Shown here piece after piece: positions 11,614 through 22,100 of a stretch of DNA of 64,000 nt. The notes below the pieces were generated by a model that saw only the letters and a program-made list of their open reading frames with translations, was not told the DNA's origin and made no database searches. The position numbers and the translations under genes are program-made. The stretch comes from Sipunculus nudus. Lineage: Eukaryota; Annelida; Sipuncula; Golfingiida; Sipunculidae. The stretch covers positions 65,384,800-65,448,799 of the forward strand of contig CM049314.1 in NCBI GenBank assembly GCA_026874595.1, in the 5' to 3' direction. The first letter of the stretch is position 1. Every line of letters begins with the position of its first letter.

Positions 11614-11917
11614 TGTTTTCCCCTGAATTATTTGACTTCGTAACAAATGGGGGCTCGTCCAAAGTGACTTCAAACTTTTTCGCCAAGGGAATAAGCTCAC
11701 CAAAGTGTGACTCCTGGGATTATTAGTCTTGTTCTGATAGCAGAACGCTCTTATGAAGGGGTGTGTTACGGGGTGACATAAAAGCGGACCATACTGTCTC
11801 GCTAGTGAAGCTTGCTTTTCTAGCGAAGCGGTTGGTACGCCGGACTTGTGCGACACCGACATGGGTTCGAATCCCGAATCGGCCTATGTTTCCCCTGAAT
11901 TATTTGTCTTCGTAACA
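11614..11917 (+). mobile_element. TRIM-like miniature LTR element with pol III boxes
   Basis: A 32-bp repeat (11614-11645, TGTTTTCCCC...CGTAACA) recurs as 31 bp at 11887-11917 with two differences. Each copy starts TGTT and ends AACA, as LTRs do. Two bases after the first repeat lies TGGGGGCTCGTCC (11648-11660), identical to the first 13 bases of the primer-binding site for tRNA-Pro. Inside are a pol III A-box-like TAGCGAAGCGGT (11821-11832) and a B box GGTTCGAATCC (11864-11874) at tRNA-like spacing. Against this, there is no purine tract before the second repeat and no target duplication (flanks ACTAA / ATATA). Alternatives are a tRNA-derived SINE between unrelated short repeats, or a decayed LTR junction. 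No coding capacity. Confidence 0.4.
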
Positions 11918-12289
11918 ATATAGACCTATGTATTTAATGTATAGGAATTGTTCCTATTATTGGCCTATACTTTGATACACAGTGATACAGATGAAAGCAT
12001 AAGCATCTTCCATCATAGTATTGCAACATAGCATTGGACAATGGTTCTTTCTGTTACTGAGAAAACAAAATATCGAATCATACATGTATATAATTGCATA
12101 CACGTACTATTGCAGCTGCCATTGCTTTCAATATATTTTACGTAGCTAATTAAGGGTCTTTCTTTGAGAGGTTATAATTACAACTTGTTCTTAACAAGAT
12201 TTGTAGGTTTACACTAAAGTCATCTGTTTAGCTTAAACCTTTAAAAAATATATAGAGTGGCCCGGACCGGACTGTTTATAGAAAATTGC

Positions 12290-12785
12290 AATGGATGCAA
12301 TGTGAAAACAGATGCCCATTCACTTGCCTTTTGAAAAAGAATTTATGTGATTTTTGGCGTCCTCTTTGTATATAATACTGATCTACGGGTAATTCTGGTT
12401 ATAAAAAGTTCTTATAAGGCCTCCGTGAAGGATATATGAACTTGTTTATCAACAACATGTTTCTAAACAAAGCATTTATGTTGATAAATGGGAAAAAGAT
12501 ATAGGCTTATCTACAATGGTAGGTTGCATATATGTCGAAGCATAAAAGGTCTCTTGTTGCAAAACGCCATTTTCGAAGCTCTGGCTTATCTGACTTGCCA
12601 TCAGATGCCTATGTTGATTTTGTTTATTATTATTTTGGCGGGCCCCCCACATATTATAAACACGTTGATATAAACAAAAGAAGCAGCAGCCTGCGTGCGG
12701 TGATATCCACGTTTTCTTACCTGTTTTCTATAAAAGCCCAAGAGATTACCTTCAGTTGATAAAGGTCAGATAGGTTATTTGGCCC
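12290..12785 (+). repeat. About 480-bp dispersed repeat, copy 1
   Basis: Aligns with 14235-14715 over its length (TTTTGAAAAAGAATTTATGTGA, in shorter blocks; GTTCTTATAAGGCC; GCAAAACGCCATTT; TTTGGCGGGCCCC; GATATCCACGTTT; TAAAGGTCAGATAGG) and more weakly with 13005-13445. The overlapping plus-strand ORFs are not conserved as proteins between copies. Confidence 0.75.
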
Positions 12786-12862
12786 CTTTAAAATGTTAGT
12801 TATGTATTACATGCTCCTCATGCAATTAGATATGAAAAATAAGGAATTGTTTCTAGTGTGAA

Positions 12863-12877
12863 CACTAGATGGCGCTG
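12863..12877. promoter_or_regulatory. CTCF-like motif
   Basis: CACTAGATGGCGCTG resembles the CTCF core consensus (CCASYAGRKGGCRS). It lies between two copies of a dispersed repeat and about 2.1 kb from the other CTCF-like site at 10725-10740. Only the motif is seen. Confidence 0.25.
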
Positions 12878-13004
12878 CTGTAAATGTATTGACGGCTGGC
12901 CTGTGCACTTGATACATGTGTGCCGGATTACGCTCAGACTGCTAAAAAATCATTAAATGCAAGGCGGTGTACCTGATCCTTCTTGCAACTTATGAGAAAA
13001 AAAT

Positions 13005-13445
13005 ATTAAAGCCAGCTATTCACTTACCTTTTATGTAGAATTTATGTAATTTCTGACTGCTCTGTTTACATACTAATGAAATGTAGGTAATTCCTGTAGA
13101 GAAATGTTCTAAGAACGCCTCTCTGTTTGAGCTTATTTATTTACAGGCTGTACGTTAATACGGTATATGTTGACAATAGAAAACCATGTAGTCCAAGGTG
13201 ATTGACTGCATATGTGTGGAAGCTGAAATGTCACTAGTTGCGAAACATCCCTTGCAAAACTCTGGCTTGCCGCCTGATAACTTTGTTTACTATATTTGAA
13301 TTATTTCAGCGTTTACTTGTTGTAAACACGTGGATATCAATAGAACGAATAGCCTGTGTTCGGTTCTGCCGGCGTTTTCTGGTATATTTCTTTATAAAAG
13401 GACCAATCGATTATCTAAGTTAATTGACGTCAGATATAGAAATAT
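13005..13445 (+). repeat. About 480-bp dispersed repeat, diverged copy 2
   Basis: Same block order as the copies at 12290 and 14235 (TATTCACTTACCTTTTATG, GAAATGTTCTAAG, AGTTGCGAAACATCCC, GTTGTAAACACGTGGATATCAA), with much lower identity and several indels. An older member. Confidence 0.55.
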
Positions 13446-13591
13446 TCCCCTTCAGTGCATGTATAATGTTTGTCATAAAAATAAGCCACTAAGTCTATTC
13501 ACATTTGTATTTTTTTTCAGTTCAAAACATCGTTGGGTCACTTTCACTTTCATTTGCTAGTTTTCTTGAATATATGTGTATGTTGTATTTT

Positions 13592-13679
13592 TCTGAATGA
13601 ATGAATGAATGAAAGAAGGAGTAAATGAATGAATGAATGTCTGAATGAATGAAATGAAATGAATGAATGACTGAATGAC
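13592..13679 (+). repeat. (AATG)n microsatellite
   Basis: Imperfect GAATGAAT tetranucleotide run with interruptions. Confidence 0.9.
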
Positions 13680-14234
13680 AGCCTCGCATCACACTTCCAT
13701 GACTGTTATTTGCATATGAATTTTGCCAGAAATTGATAATTATTCACGTAAAATTGTGACATAAAGTTTGGTGGACCCTCTTCTAAATTTTCAGCTTATA
13801 TATAAGCCTTTTAATTAAACATTCCGTGAGCTGTTAGTGGGTTCGTCTGACACCAATGGTGCAGCTTTTGGAAGGAGTGTTTATCATAAAACATGCAGAC
13901 ATTGGTACGACCGTAATTTAACCTGAGACAGGTTAAAATCGGGGCCAGCTTGGTTTACCTGCATGCAGTCATCGCCGAAATTCTTTATGCAAAGGGGCAA
14001 ACTGTACAACCTGGCCTGACCAGGGCGAAAACGGTCCTAAGAACGATTAAACTTACAAACAGGCCTAAAATGGAAACGTAATTTAAGTTCGCCAACGAAA
14101 AGTTCTAGTGAAATGTTACATTTGATGTAGATGTCTAAATTGCTAGCTTTAAACAAAACCAATACTTAGTAATCTCGCTGAATCAATGTGAATTCTTTCA
14201 GGCCATTTGAAGTCCGTCGACTCCCGGCATGCAA

Positions 14235-14715
14235 AATTAAAGGTGCCTATTCACCTATACCTTTTGAAAAAGAATACATGTGATTTCTGGCTTCCTCTGT
14301 GTATATATCAATGATCGAAGGGTAATTTTGTTTGTGAAATGTTCTTATAAGGCCTTCGTGAAGGATTTATGATCTTGTTCTTAAAAAAGACATGTTTGTA
14401 AACACAGCAATGTGGACAAAAGGCGAAACACGAAACCTTATGTGGTAGGTTGCATATAAGCGGAGGTAGAAAGATCACTTGTTGCAAAACGCCATTTGCA
14501 AAGCTCTGGCTTATCTGACTAGCTGCCAGGTGCCCATGTGGAATTTGTTTTGATTATTTTGGCGGGCCCCAACATATTACAAACACGTTGATATAAACAA
14601 AACAAGCAGCCTGTGTGCGGTGATATCCACGTTTACTAGCCTATTTTAATGAAAGCTCACAGGTATTACCTTTAGTTTATAAAGGTCAGATAGGTGACTG
14701 GGTTCCTTTAAGCCG
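14235..14715 (+). repeat. About 480-bp dispersed repeat, copy 3
   Basis: Close relative of 12290-12785 in the same orientation (GCAAAACGCCATTTGC, TTTGGCGGGCCCC, AACACGTTGATATAAAC, TAAAGGTCAGATAGG). It starts near AAAGGTGCCTATTCACC and ends near GGTTCCTTTAAG. No terminal repeats or transposase frame are seen. Confidence 0.75.
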
Positions 14716-15257
14716 ACCTACAATGGTCGGCTGACTGCCATTTAAAGTTTGTAAAGTTTTGGCCAAGTCCGCCACAATATGGATGTTAACACGGCTTCTT
14801 GCTCTAGTATATTTAATGTTGGTTTATGTCCTCATTAAGCTCTTCACGATGGACCAACCTCATAAAGCAGGTTGTTCTGATAAACCCTTTAAGTTCAGAA
14901 CAAAGTACATTCTTATTATTTTTTTTTTGCACAACTGAAATAAGATACTAATTTTAATTCATTTATAAAGAATTGGTTATCTGACTGATATTTGTATGAA
15001 AAATATTAAGAATTAAAGGCAAATTTAGGGGAACCTCAACTGTTTTTAGTCAGTGCAGTGGGTAAGATCGGATCCAGACACTACGAGTCAAACGGGCACC
15101 ACCTTTAAATTTCTTAATAATGCGATGATTCGTTACACTCTCAATGGCATTCAGTCTATATATTTAAAGATAAAAATGCCATGTTAATAAATAGACAATG
15201 CATCCTGAAAGTTTTTTTCTATGACTGCTGTAGGTCATAAGACCCAATTTTACAGAT

Positions 15258-15727
15258 TTTAAGCTGCGTTTACCGGGCGCGCGGAATGCGATATGCGGAG
15301 TGCGACAGCAAAACGTGGTATGCGGAATGCGATATAAAATCGCATGGGGCATTTATACTTGGCTGGCGGTTAAACACTGCGATATGGGCCCGATGATGCC
15401 AAATCCCGCTAGGCCGCGCTGCATCTGTAGTTCATACATATGGTCACGAGAGCCCATGGGCGCTTTACAGCGTGCCGTGTGCGAATCCAATTCTTGCCTG
15501 AGAATTCCATTTAACTGCGTGTCTCATGCCGCATACATGGTAAGCATATGTATGACCTACGGATGCAGAGCGATCTGGCGGGTTTTGACATCATCGGGCC
15601 CATATATCAAAATGTTTTACTGCCCGCCATGTAGGCCTTAATGGCCCACACGATTTTATATCGCATTCCACATACCGCGTTCTGCTGATGCAATCCGCAT
15701 TCCTCGTCCCCGTTAAAAGCAGCTTAC
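15258..15727. mobile_element. Foldback MITE with about 90-bp terminal arms
   Basis: The left arm (15258-15350: TAAGCTGCGTTTACCGGG...GGAATGCGATATAAAATCG) and the reverse complement of the right arm (15648-15727) align through blocks AAGCTGC, GGAATGCG, CAGCA/GAACG, GGTATG and GGAATGCGATATAAAATCG. Flanks ACAGATTTT and ACAGATACA share six bases, a possible decayed target duplication. The 113-codon plus ORF inside has no recognisable domain and is taken as accidental. Confidence 0.7.
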
Positions 15728-15763
15728 AGATACAACTACCCCGGTCTGAATCTTAATTAAGTA

Positions 15764-15832
15764 CCTCTCTCTCTCTCTATCTTCTCTCTCTCTCTCACTC
15801 ACACACATACACAACTATACAGGTATTTACAT
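15764..15832 (+). repeat. (CT)n/(CA)n microsatellite
   Basis: CT-dinucleotide run passing into CACACA. Confidence 0.85.
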
Positions 15833-16374
15833 AAGACATACAATACGCATAACACAAGTATAAACAGCACCTTTTAATCGACATAAACAAATACATTCAT
15901 AAAATAGTGATTTATACATTATTTCATGTGATATAAATACACCGCATATATATTAATATTTACACCACGGTACTAGGATATTAGAACATACACAACAGTG
16001 AACACTTCGTCATGGCGTCATGAATGCCATGGCAACAAGTTTGTGCAGTACGTGAGGTATGTGATTGTAACATGAATACTAGACTGGCTCAGTCGATGCA
16101 ATGGGTAACACATAATTCCTCCCGCTAACAGAACCATAAAACTAACTTTGCCGAGTCGCAAAGTTAGAACAGGTACTCCCGCCTCGCGGCAAATTATATA
16201 ACTAAAGTGCGGCTGTCTGGCTTTAAGAGCTGGTACTGAGTTACGTCTATTGGTACATGGAATCACGTTTTATATTAAGCATTTTAGCAGTAAACATAAA
16301 TACTAAGGCCCAGACAGGGTTACATGAATATTGTTTAACAGTTGTCCGCAAATTGAATAAAATTCATAAAAGTG

Positions 16375-16530
16375 GAACCTGGCTGAAAGAACACCTATCT
16401 TTTAAGACCACCCATAAGTGAACTGAAAGCATTCACCATGGTTATAATTGAACTGTCTAATAAGAACACCGTGTGAATTAAGACTACCTTTTGCCAGTCC
16501 CACAGGCGGTCTTATTACACAGGGGTCACT
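16375..16530 (+). repeat. TGGAACCT-type dispersed repeat
   Basis: AGTGGAACCTGGCTGAAAGAACACC, in blocks, then TAATAAGAACACCGTGTG and a GTCTTATTACACAGGGGTCACTGTA end. It resembles the repeat at 40068-40195 in its AGTGGAACC start and repeated AAGRRCACC modules. Likely a non-autonomous DNA element; ends not defined. Confidence 0.4.
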
Positions 16531-17622
16531 GTACTTAAAGCGTATGAATGCTATACTTTAGTGCGTGTAACAGAGACTTTAACTTGGTTTGAGGGTTATT
16601 AAAACTTTGGCTAGAGGCACCTTGGGAAAACGTGGCTATTAAATCATTATTTAAACTCCAACTCGAGTTTACATAGGCTCATGCAGCCAACTATATCCCA
16701 CAAGGCCACAACAGTCACGTGAAAGTCCATTGTGACATCACGCGTACGTAATACTTGCGGAATACAATACGCTTTACATAGTCTCAAACAAGAACAATCG
16801 ATCAGTAACACAACAATGGTCATAACAAATAACTTAACAAGTTTATAGGTGCTACCGCGTGTGAATATCCTAAGCTAAATCTTGAAAATATCATGGTGAA
16901 AATTCAACTGTTTTATAGGTCTCATAAATGGTCTTACTAGCGGGTTTTCATCTAAAGATAATCCTACTCTAATTTTGGGAAGAGGGCGCGGTCATGCGAA
17001 GAGCGTTCCTCCAATTTCTACTCAAAATATTTCCCATTCCCATCTCGAGACTGTCCACGAGGTACAAAAACCGGATGCTCGGTCCCCTTCCTCAGGTGTA
17101 AAAGGTAGAGGGGCCGAGCACCCGAAGGCTTGTGTACAAGAACCTACACACAGCTAGTCTTTTTCAAAAGGTTTCTACCCATTTACATTACTGTCGGAAT
17201 TAAGTGTTTAACGCTTGTAATATAAAGGTGTGAATATGTCTTGTATTTATAGGCGCCGGTTAAGCTGCTTTATATACTATATATTTGCAATTTACTTGTT
17301 ACACATTTTAATGACTGGCTTATTACCCGTTCATTATTCTGTACTTAAAGGCCAGCTTAGTTTCATCCTAAATATGGCAGATAGCGCTGCAAGTTCGCCC
17401 ACTGGATATATACAAGCGTAGTTTCTGTGAATGGCATTGTGATAGACCCTTCGAAAAATAATTTCAAATTTCTCATGATTTTTTTATATAGATATTTCCC
17501 CCCCTTGGGACACACCTAGTATCGTGACCGACAGATCAAGACCCACAAGGCGCGGCCACAGAGGAGTCCCATTGCAAACGCCGAATAGGACCAATGTCAA
17601 TTATAATAAAGATTAATTAATA

Positions 17623-19158
17623 CTACAAATGGGTTTCAATACTTATTGCATTGGTGCTCTCTCCTGGGTAGGCGAGACATGTCTTTTCTGTGGTATCCTG
17701 ACTTATGATTACACGCGGGGAGGGCACGGGACTCACCGAGTGTGACCGACGAAGGTCAAAGGGCGTCCCGGCTACTTTGCTGCCCTCCACCGGGGTTAAT
17801 GCTGCATTACTAATATCCGTTTGTTCCTCGGGAAAAGTGTGCATTTTAGAATCCATATCAAGCTGCCCAGCGCTGTATCTGTACAACATTTTCTCCTCTG
17901 ATCTCTCTTCACACCATCTTTTGAGTTTACGTTTCAGTTTATCGAGCACCACACACAATAAAAATAACACAAGCATGCCGCTTAGTGTCGCTGCTGTTCC
18001 TATGCCCATCATAGGGTTGTACGGTAATGGCGTCGCCACTATGTGCGGTAATCGATGGCGGTGATACCGCCCTTTCCGTGTGACTTTGAAACTGAGTGTC
18101 GTGGTTTCATTACAATAAAAATATGACCTTGAAATATTAACAATTTGTCTTTGGGACAAATGATGAGGTGTGAAACATTTTATGGCAATACTGACGTCAC
18201 CTGTTTGGTTAATGAGCCAATCTCGCAAATCTACGAGATTACAATCACAATGAAATGGGTTATCAACAATAACAATTTCATGTATATAAGACAAGGAATA
18301 TATTGCTATTTGCATGATGCGATTATTTGAAACATCCAGTTTAGTTAAGTTAGGCAGCATGTTTGATAACTGATGGGGAATGAAATCGAGGCTACAGTTT
18401 GCGACATTCAGATGTCGCAAACCAGCAACTTCCGTGAACCATGTGACTTTCAGTTTAGTGAGCGGGTTTCCTTGTAAATCCAGCGTTCTTAAAGAAGAAG
18501 GCAACCAATCCCCATTGGGCAATGTTGTAAGATTATTATAACTTACATTTAGTTCTCTAAGGTGGCGCTGAGGTGCCAAGGCAGACGGTGCAATCTTGTG
18601 TATAATATTCCAACTTATATCAAGCTGTCTGAGCCAGGGAAAAGAGATAAAGGCACTGGGTAAAATTTCTTCAATATGATTGCATTTGAGTGAGAGCACC
18701 TGTGTCCGTCCCAGATTTTCCATAAAGCTACTGTTATTGTAGCGGCCACTTAGAGGCAGGGTGCTCCCAGCGTTTGAGCTATTACGGTTGTCCTCATGTC
18801 TCTTGGTATTGACGGACGTGCGGGTCCGCGGCCTGAAAGTGACAGATTCATTAGACATCGACCTTTGTAAATCCCATTCCTCAGATCCAAATATTGATGT
18901 ACCACTTAAGTTCCGGTCCCCGCAATCGATGAGGAACCCGCCGTCACACGTACACACTGACAGACACAAGTGGCCAGCGGTAACTGGATCTGACGACACG
19001 GACCATACGGCGAGTTTAGCCGCGGTCAGTATAATGAACAGCGGAGAGAAAATCACTCCTGGTCGCCAGTTGTTTCCGCTTGAAAGCCATCGGAATTCTA
19101 ACGTTTCAAACAAGGGATATAATCTCATTTTTGTGAACTTATACAAGCTTGACCTCAT
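17623..19158 (-). CDS. Single-exon LRR transmembrane receptor/adhesion protein
   Basis: An open frame of 511 codons with a complete extracellular LRR architecture. A hydrophobic stretch at residues 34-52 could be a signal peptide or anchor (Met11 is an alternative start). An LRRNT has Cys at about 65, 69, 71 and 79. A Ser/Asn/Arg-rich linker (about 100-150) precedes roughly six LRRs of 23-24 residues (153-292), with LxxLxxLDVSxNxI-type signatures. An LRRCT (NPFHCDCNLVDL, Cys 304, 306, 328, 349) follows, then a membrane span at about 384-405 with a basic stop-transfer DKLKRKLKR, and a 106-residue tail. About eleven N-glycosylation sequons lie before the span and none is needed after it. The C terminus ETHL fits a class I PDZ ligand. 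Proteins of this layout (AMIGO, LRRTM, TPBG, Kekkon-like but without an Ig domain) act in cell adhesion or signalling at the plasma membrane. The ligand cannot be inferred. The frame is intact, and the plus-strand ORFs over it are shadows. An ATTAAA on the minus strand at 17307-17312 is a weak polyadenylation candidate. An upstream 5' UTR exon cannot be excluded. Confidence 0.93.
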   Translation of the reverse strand: MRSSLYKFTKMRLYPLFETLEFRWLSSGNNWRPGVIFSPLFIILTAAKLAVWSVSSDPVTAGHLCLSVCTCDGGFLIDCGDRNLSGTSIFGSEEWDLQRSMSNESVTFRPRTRTSVNTKRHEDNRNSSNAGSTLPLSGRYNNSSFMENLGRTQVLSLKCNHIEEILPSAFISFPWLRQLDISWNIIHKIAPSALAPQRHLRELNVSYNNLTTLPNGDWLPSSLRTLDLQGNPLTKLKVTWFTEVAGLRHLNVANCSLDFIPHQLSNMLPNLTKLDVSNNRIMQIAIYSLSYIHEIVIVDNPFHCDCNLVDLRDWLINQTGDVSIAIKCFTPHHLSQRQIVNISRSYFYCNETTTLSFKVTRKGRYHRHRLPHIVATPLPYNPMMGIGTAATLSGMLVLFLLCVVLDKLKRKLKRWCEERSEEKMLYRYSAGQLDMDSKMHTFPEEQTDISNAALTPVEGSKVAGTPFDLRRSHSVSPVPSPRVIISQDTTEKTCLAYPGESTNAISIETHL

Positions 19159-19159
19159 T

Positions 19160-22100
19160 CAAGAACATCACCAAAGAACAGGTTATTGACATTCGCGAAG
19201 TCCTTGATCTCCGTCTGTTATGCGTTACAGACAGCTCTTCCCAAATTATCATTTTGATTATTATCTTTTCACATTTACTGACAGCGTTTCATACTTTCAC
19301 GTCGTTTCTATCTGCCTGTAATCCCCAATATCAGCTACCAATCCCTTCGGATAGTCATTATTTGTTTAATTCGAGATAGGTTCTGCGTTCCGGCAGCGTT
19401 CTTTTCCGATATTCAAAAGAGAACTCTCTTTAACATTACGCAGGCTCTACTTCACAATTTACATATTGGTTTATTGGCGGTATATGTGCACCTCCTCATA
19501 ACAAAAATGACCGACCTAAAAAAAATACCATCGCACTTCAAACTGGCAAAAATCTCTTCAGCACACATTAAGTTTTCCTTTCTCTTTCTCTCTAGATTGC
19601 AGCGTTTGAGAGAAAGAACTCCATGAAGTTAAGGTTTGTATGGGTACCCTGTTTTCCTTTTTTAAATGTAGTATTTTAACAGCAGGAACTCAAGATAGCA
19701 GCAGCTGGTATATATAGAGAATACCGTCAACAGAAGACCATCTGAAAGTTGGAGAGCAGCTCTTACAGTCATGCGTCAAGTGAGGTCCGCTTATGCCAGG
19801 TGTATTCTCACGCACGTTGCCAAGTCACATGGCGCGTGCCAAATACGTAATCCTGAGGAACTCCACGTCGCGGTATTACCTTTATTACTGCGCCTTCTCC
19901 AGTGTGGGGACAAAGTCGCCGACCTGCTGGACTTTATGTAAGCATTAAGACGCACGGCTAGGCTCTGTGGCAGTCGGTATGAATGGTCTATATCCGGCTT
20001 GATGGAATCTGAAAGAAAAGAAAATCATATATTCCTTAAAGGTGTTAGTATAAGAGACTGAACAGAATCCATCATGGACCGTATATGCCGAAGAAAATCT
20101 CATTTGATTGGAAGAGTTGCGGTATTAAGTCGATCGAAATAATACATATTACTTATATAAACATGTTATATTAATAAACATGTTAAAAACCAAAATGAAC
20201 TCATACATAGAATTCTATAACTTATTGATTGACTAATCAATTAATTGATCTAATTTATTACTGCGTTTCCAGAAGAGTTACATTCAGTATTATTTAAAAA
20301 AAAAGGAATTCACCACAAATATTAATCAATCAAAGGAAAGACATTGCCTATAACATACAGATGCAAATTCGCAGGTGTTTACATACATCGGTATAGTTAT
20401 ACATACACAAATATATGCCCATATTTTAACATCATTACAAACACATAATCTCTCCATTTTTTTTCCTTCCACCTTAGTATCAAGTGACTCAACCTATTTT
20501 GTCATAATCCTGTAATTACTGCTTTAAAGCTCAGAAAAAAAGACTTTCAGAGATTTTCAACAATACGCAATCATGTAAGGCCAGTGGTATAGGAATAAGG
20601 AAACAGCTAGGACTACCTCAGGAGCGCCATTATTACTTGGGTCACGGACTCCTTCAATCTGAGAGGCCCTGAGCTTGTTATGTCAGGTGGAGCATAAGAT
20701 CAGGCCTTCTAAGCTCCTCGCCAATGTTCATGGATTTGTCATTTGCACGTGTGACACTGTTTGACAAGCGTGGGCATATAATCCATTCGTTTTCGGTGCC
20801 ACGGTCCTCACAATGAGCGAGTTTTGGCAGCCCGGACTTCAATATGGGCTGCGTGAGCAAATGTTTTCGAAGGTTCAAGTCTTGTGTTCTTCTTCTGTAC
20901 TAAGCAATTTGGACTACGGTTAGTTTCTAATGCACCGCGAGCCTAATGTTGATCCCCCACACCCCTTGCATTAAAAAATATCTTATTTTGATTTTCAGTG
21001 GAAATTTTTCATATTTGAGCTTCGATCGCTCAGGTCTTTGTATATAGGAATTAATAATAGGAATTAAATTAAATTTATAAAATTCCGATAACATTTTTCT
21101 TTGTTATGTTGTGCTTTTACTATCGTACTTGTGATGTGTGCCGGTTTTGTGACGTGTGCTGGGCTGTTGGTCCTGGGTGTCAGAGATGACTTAACGGTCC
21201 GAGTACCTGTTAGTATACAGGTGTGTGCTGTGCTATGCTTTAATGTACAATAAGGTGTTGTCTTAATAAATTACTGTTCTCTGCCGACTGACTCAGGAGT
21301 ATTTTGTACTATAATTTACGAATGATGGTCACCGGCGCAGCATTCCTCTGACTTCTACTTTGAAGATACGGGTGTATTGGATACCAGCTCTCCACGCAGA
21401 TAGGTCACCACCTTAAGATTGTCCTCAAAGTACGTTCCTAACGTATATTCCGTTGCCTGACTCCAAAAAAAGTCAGAACCGCCCATAGCGGCCACTGAAA
21501 CCCGGATGTCAAAAATCGCATTTCGGAATAGTGGTATACGACAATATTATTATGAAACCTGACGCCCCGCTGAAAAATCCCGCCCCTTGTGATAAAGATG
21601 ATAAAAGCTCACATCAAAGAGTTCCATAATTTCTTCACTCTCGCCACATAATGTATGGTTTTAAGGCATATATTCGGTGATGCGGACTCAAGTAGGCCTA
21701 ACTCATGTTCAGTTTTAAAAATACATGTATATGAATTCTTAAACTGAATTCAATTCATATCACTCTCGATACAATATTATATATAAAAATGTTTCGAAAT
21801 TCAATGAGCCAGTTAAATAATGCCATATCATATATTTCCTGTATGTGAGATGCATAATTGAGTCATCTCCTCCTGTCCGCCTTAAAAAGCTCATGTGTGG
21901 AGAATATTTAAACCTGGTGACAAATAATAATGTCATCCTAAATAATATTACCGGACAATATAATGCTCTTGGACAAAAGTATTTCATTCATTGAAACGAT
22001 TAAGTCATTTTTACGGTGTATGGTTATGAATGAAGACTTTGAATCCTTCGAATGGAATTCCGTGAGGCCTATTTGAAAGACACAACACAGCTATCTGTCA

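Noticed and set aside
11536-11862. 108-codon minus ORF
   Set aside because: Crosses the TRIM-like element; no domain.
11780-11885. Functional tRNA gene
   Set aside because: A and B boxes are present but bases upstream of the A box do not pair with those after the T arm, so no acceptor stem forms.
15300-15641. 113-codon plus ORF
   Set aside because: Starts and ends within the arms of a foldback element and has no recognisable domain.
17705-18064. 119-codon plus ORF and 18761-19189 plus ORF
   Set aside because: Antisense shadows of the LRR gene.
21150-21360. LTR-like end: AATAAA, then TGGTCACCGGCGCAG
   Set aside because: No second copy, no TG start and no good tRNA complement recognised.
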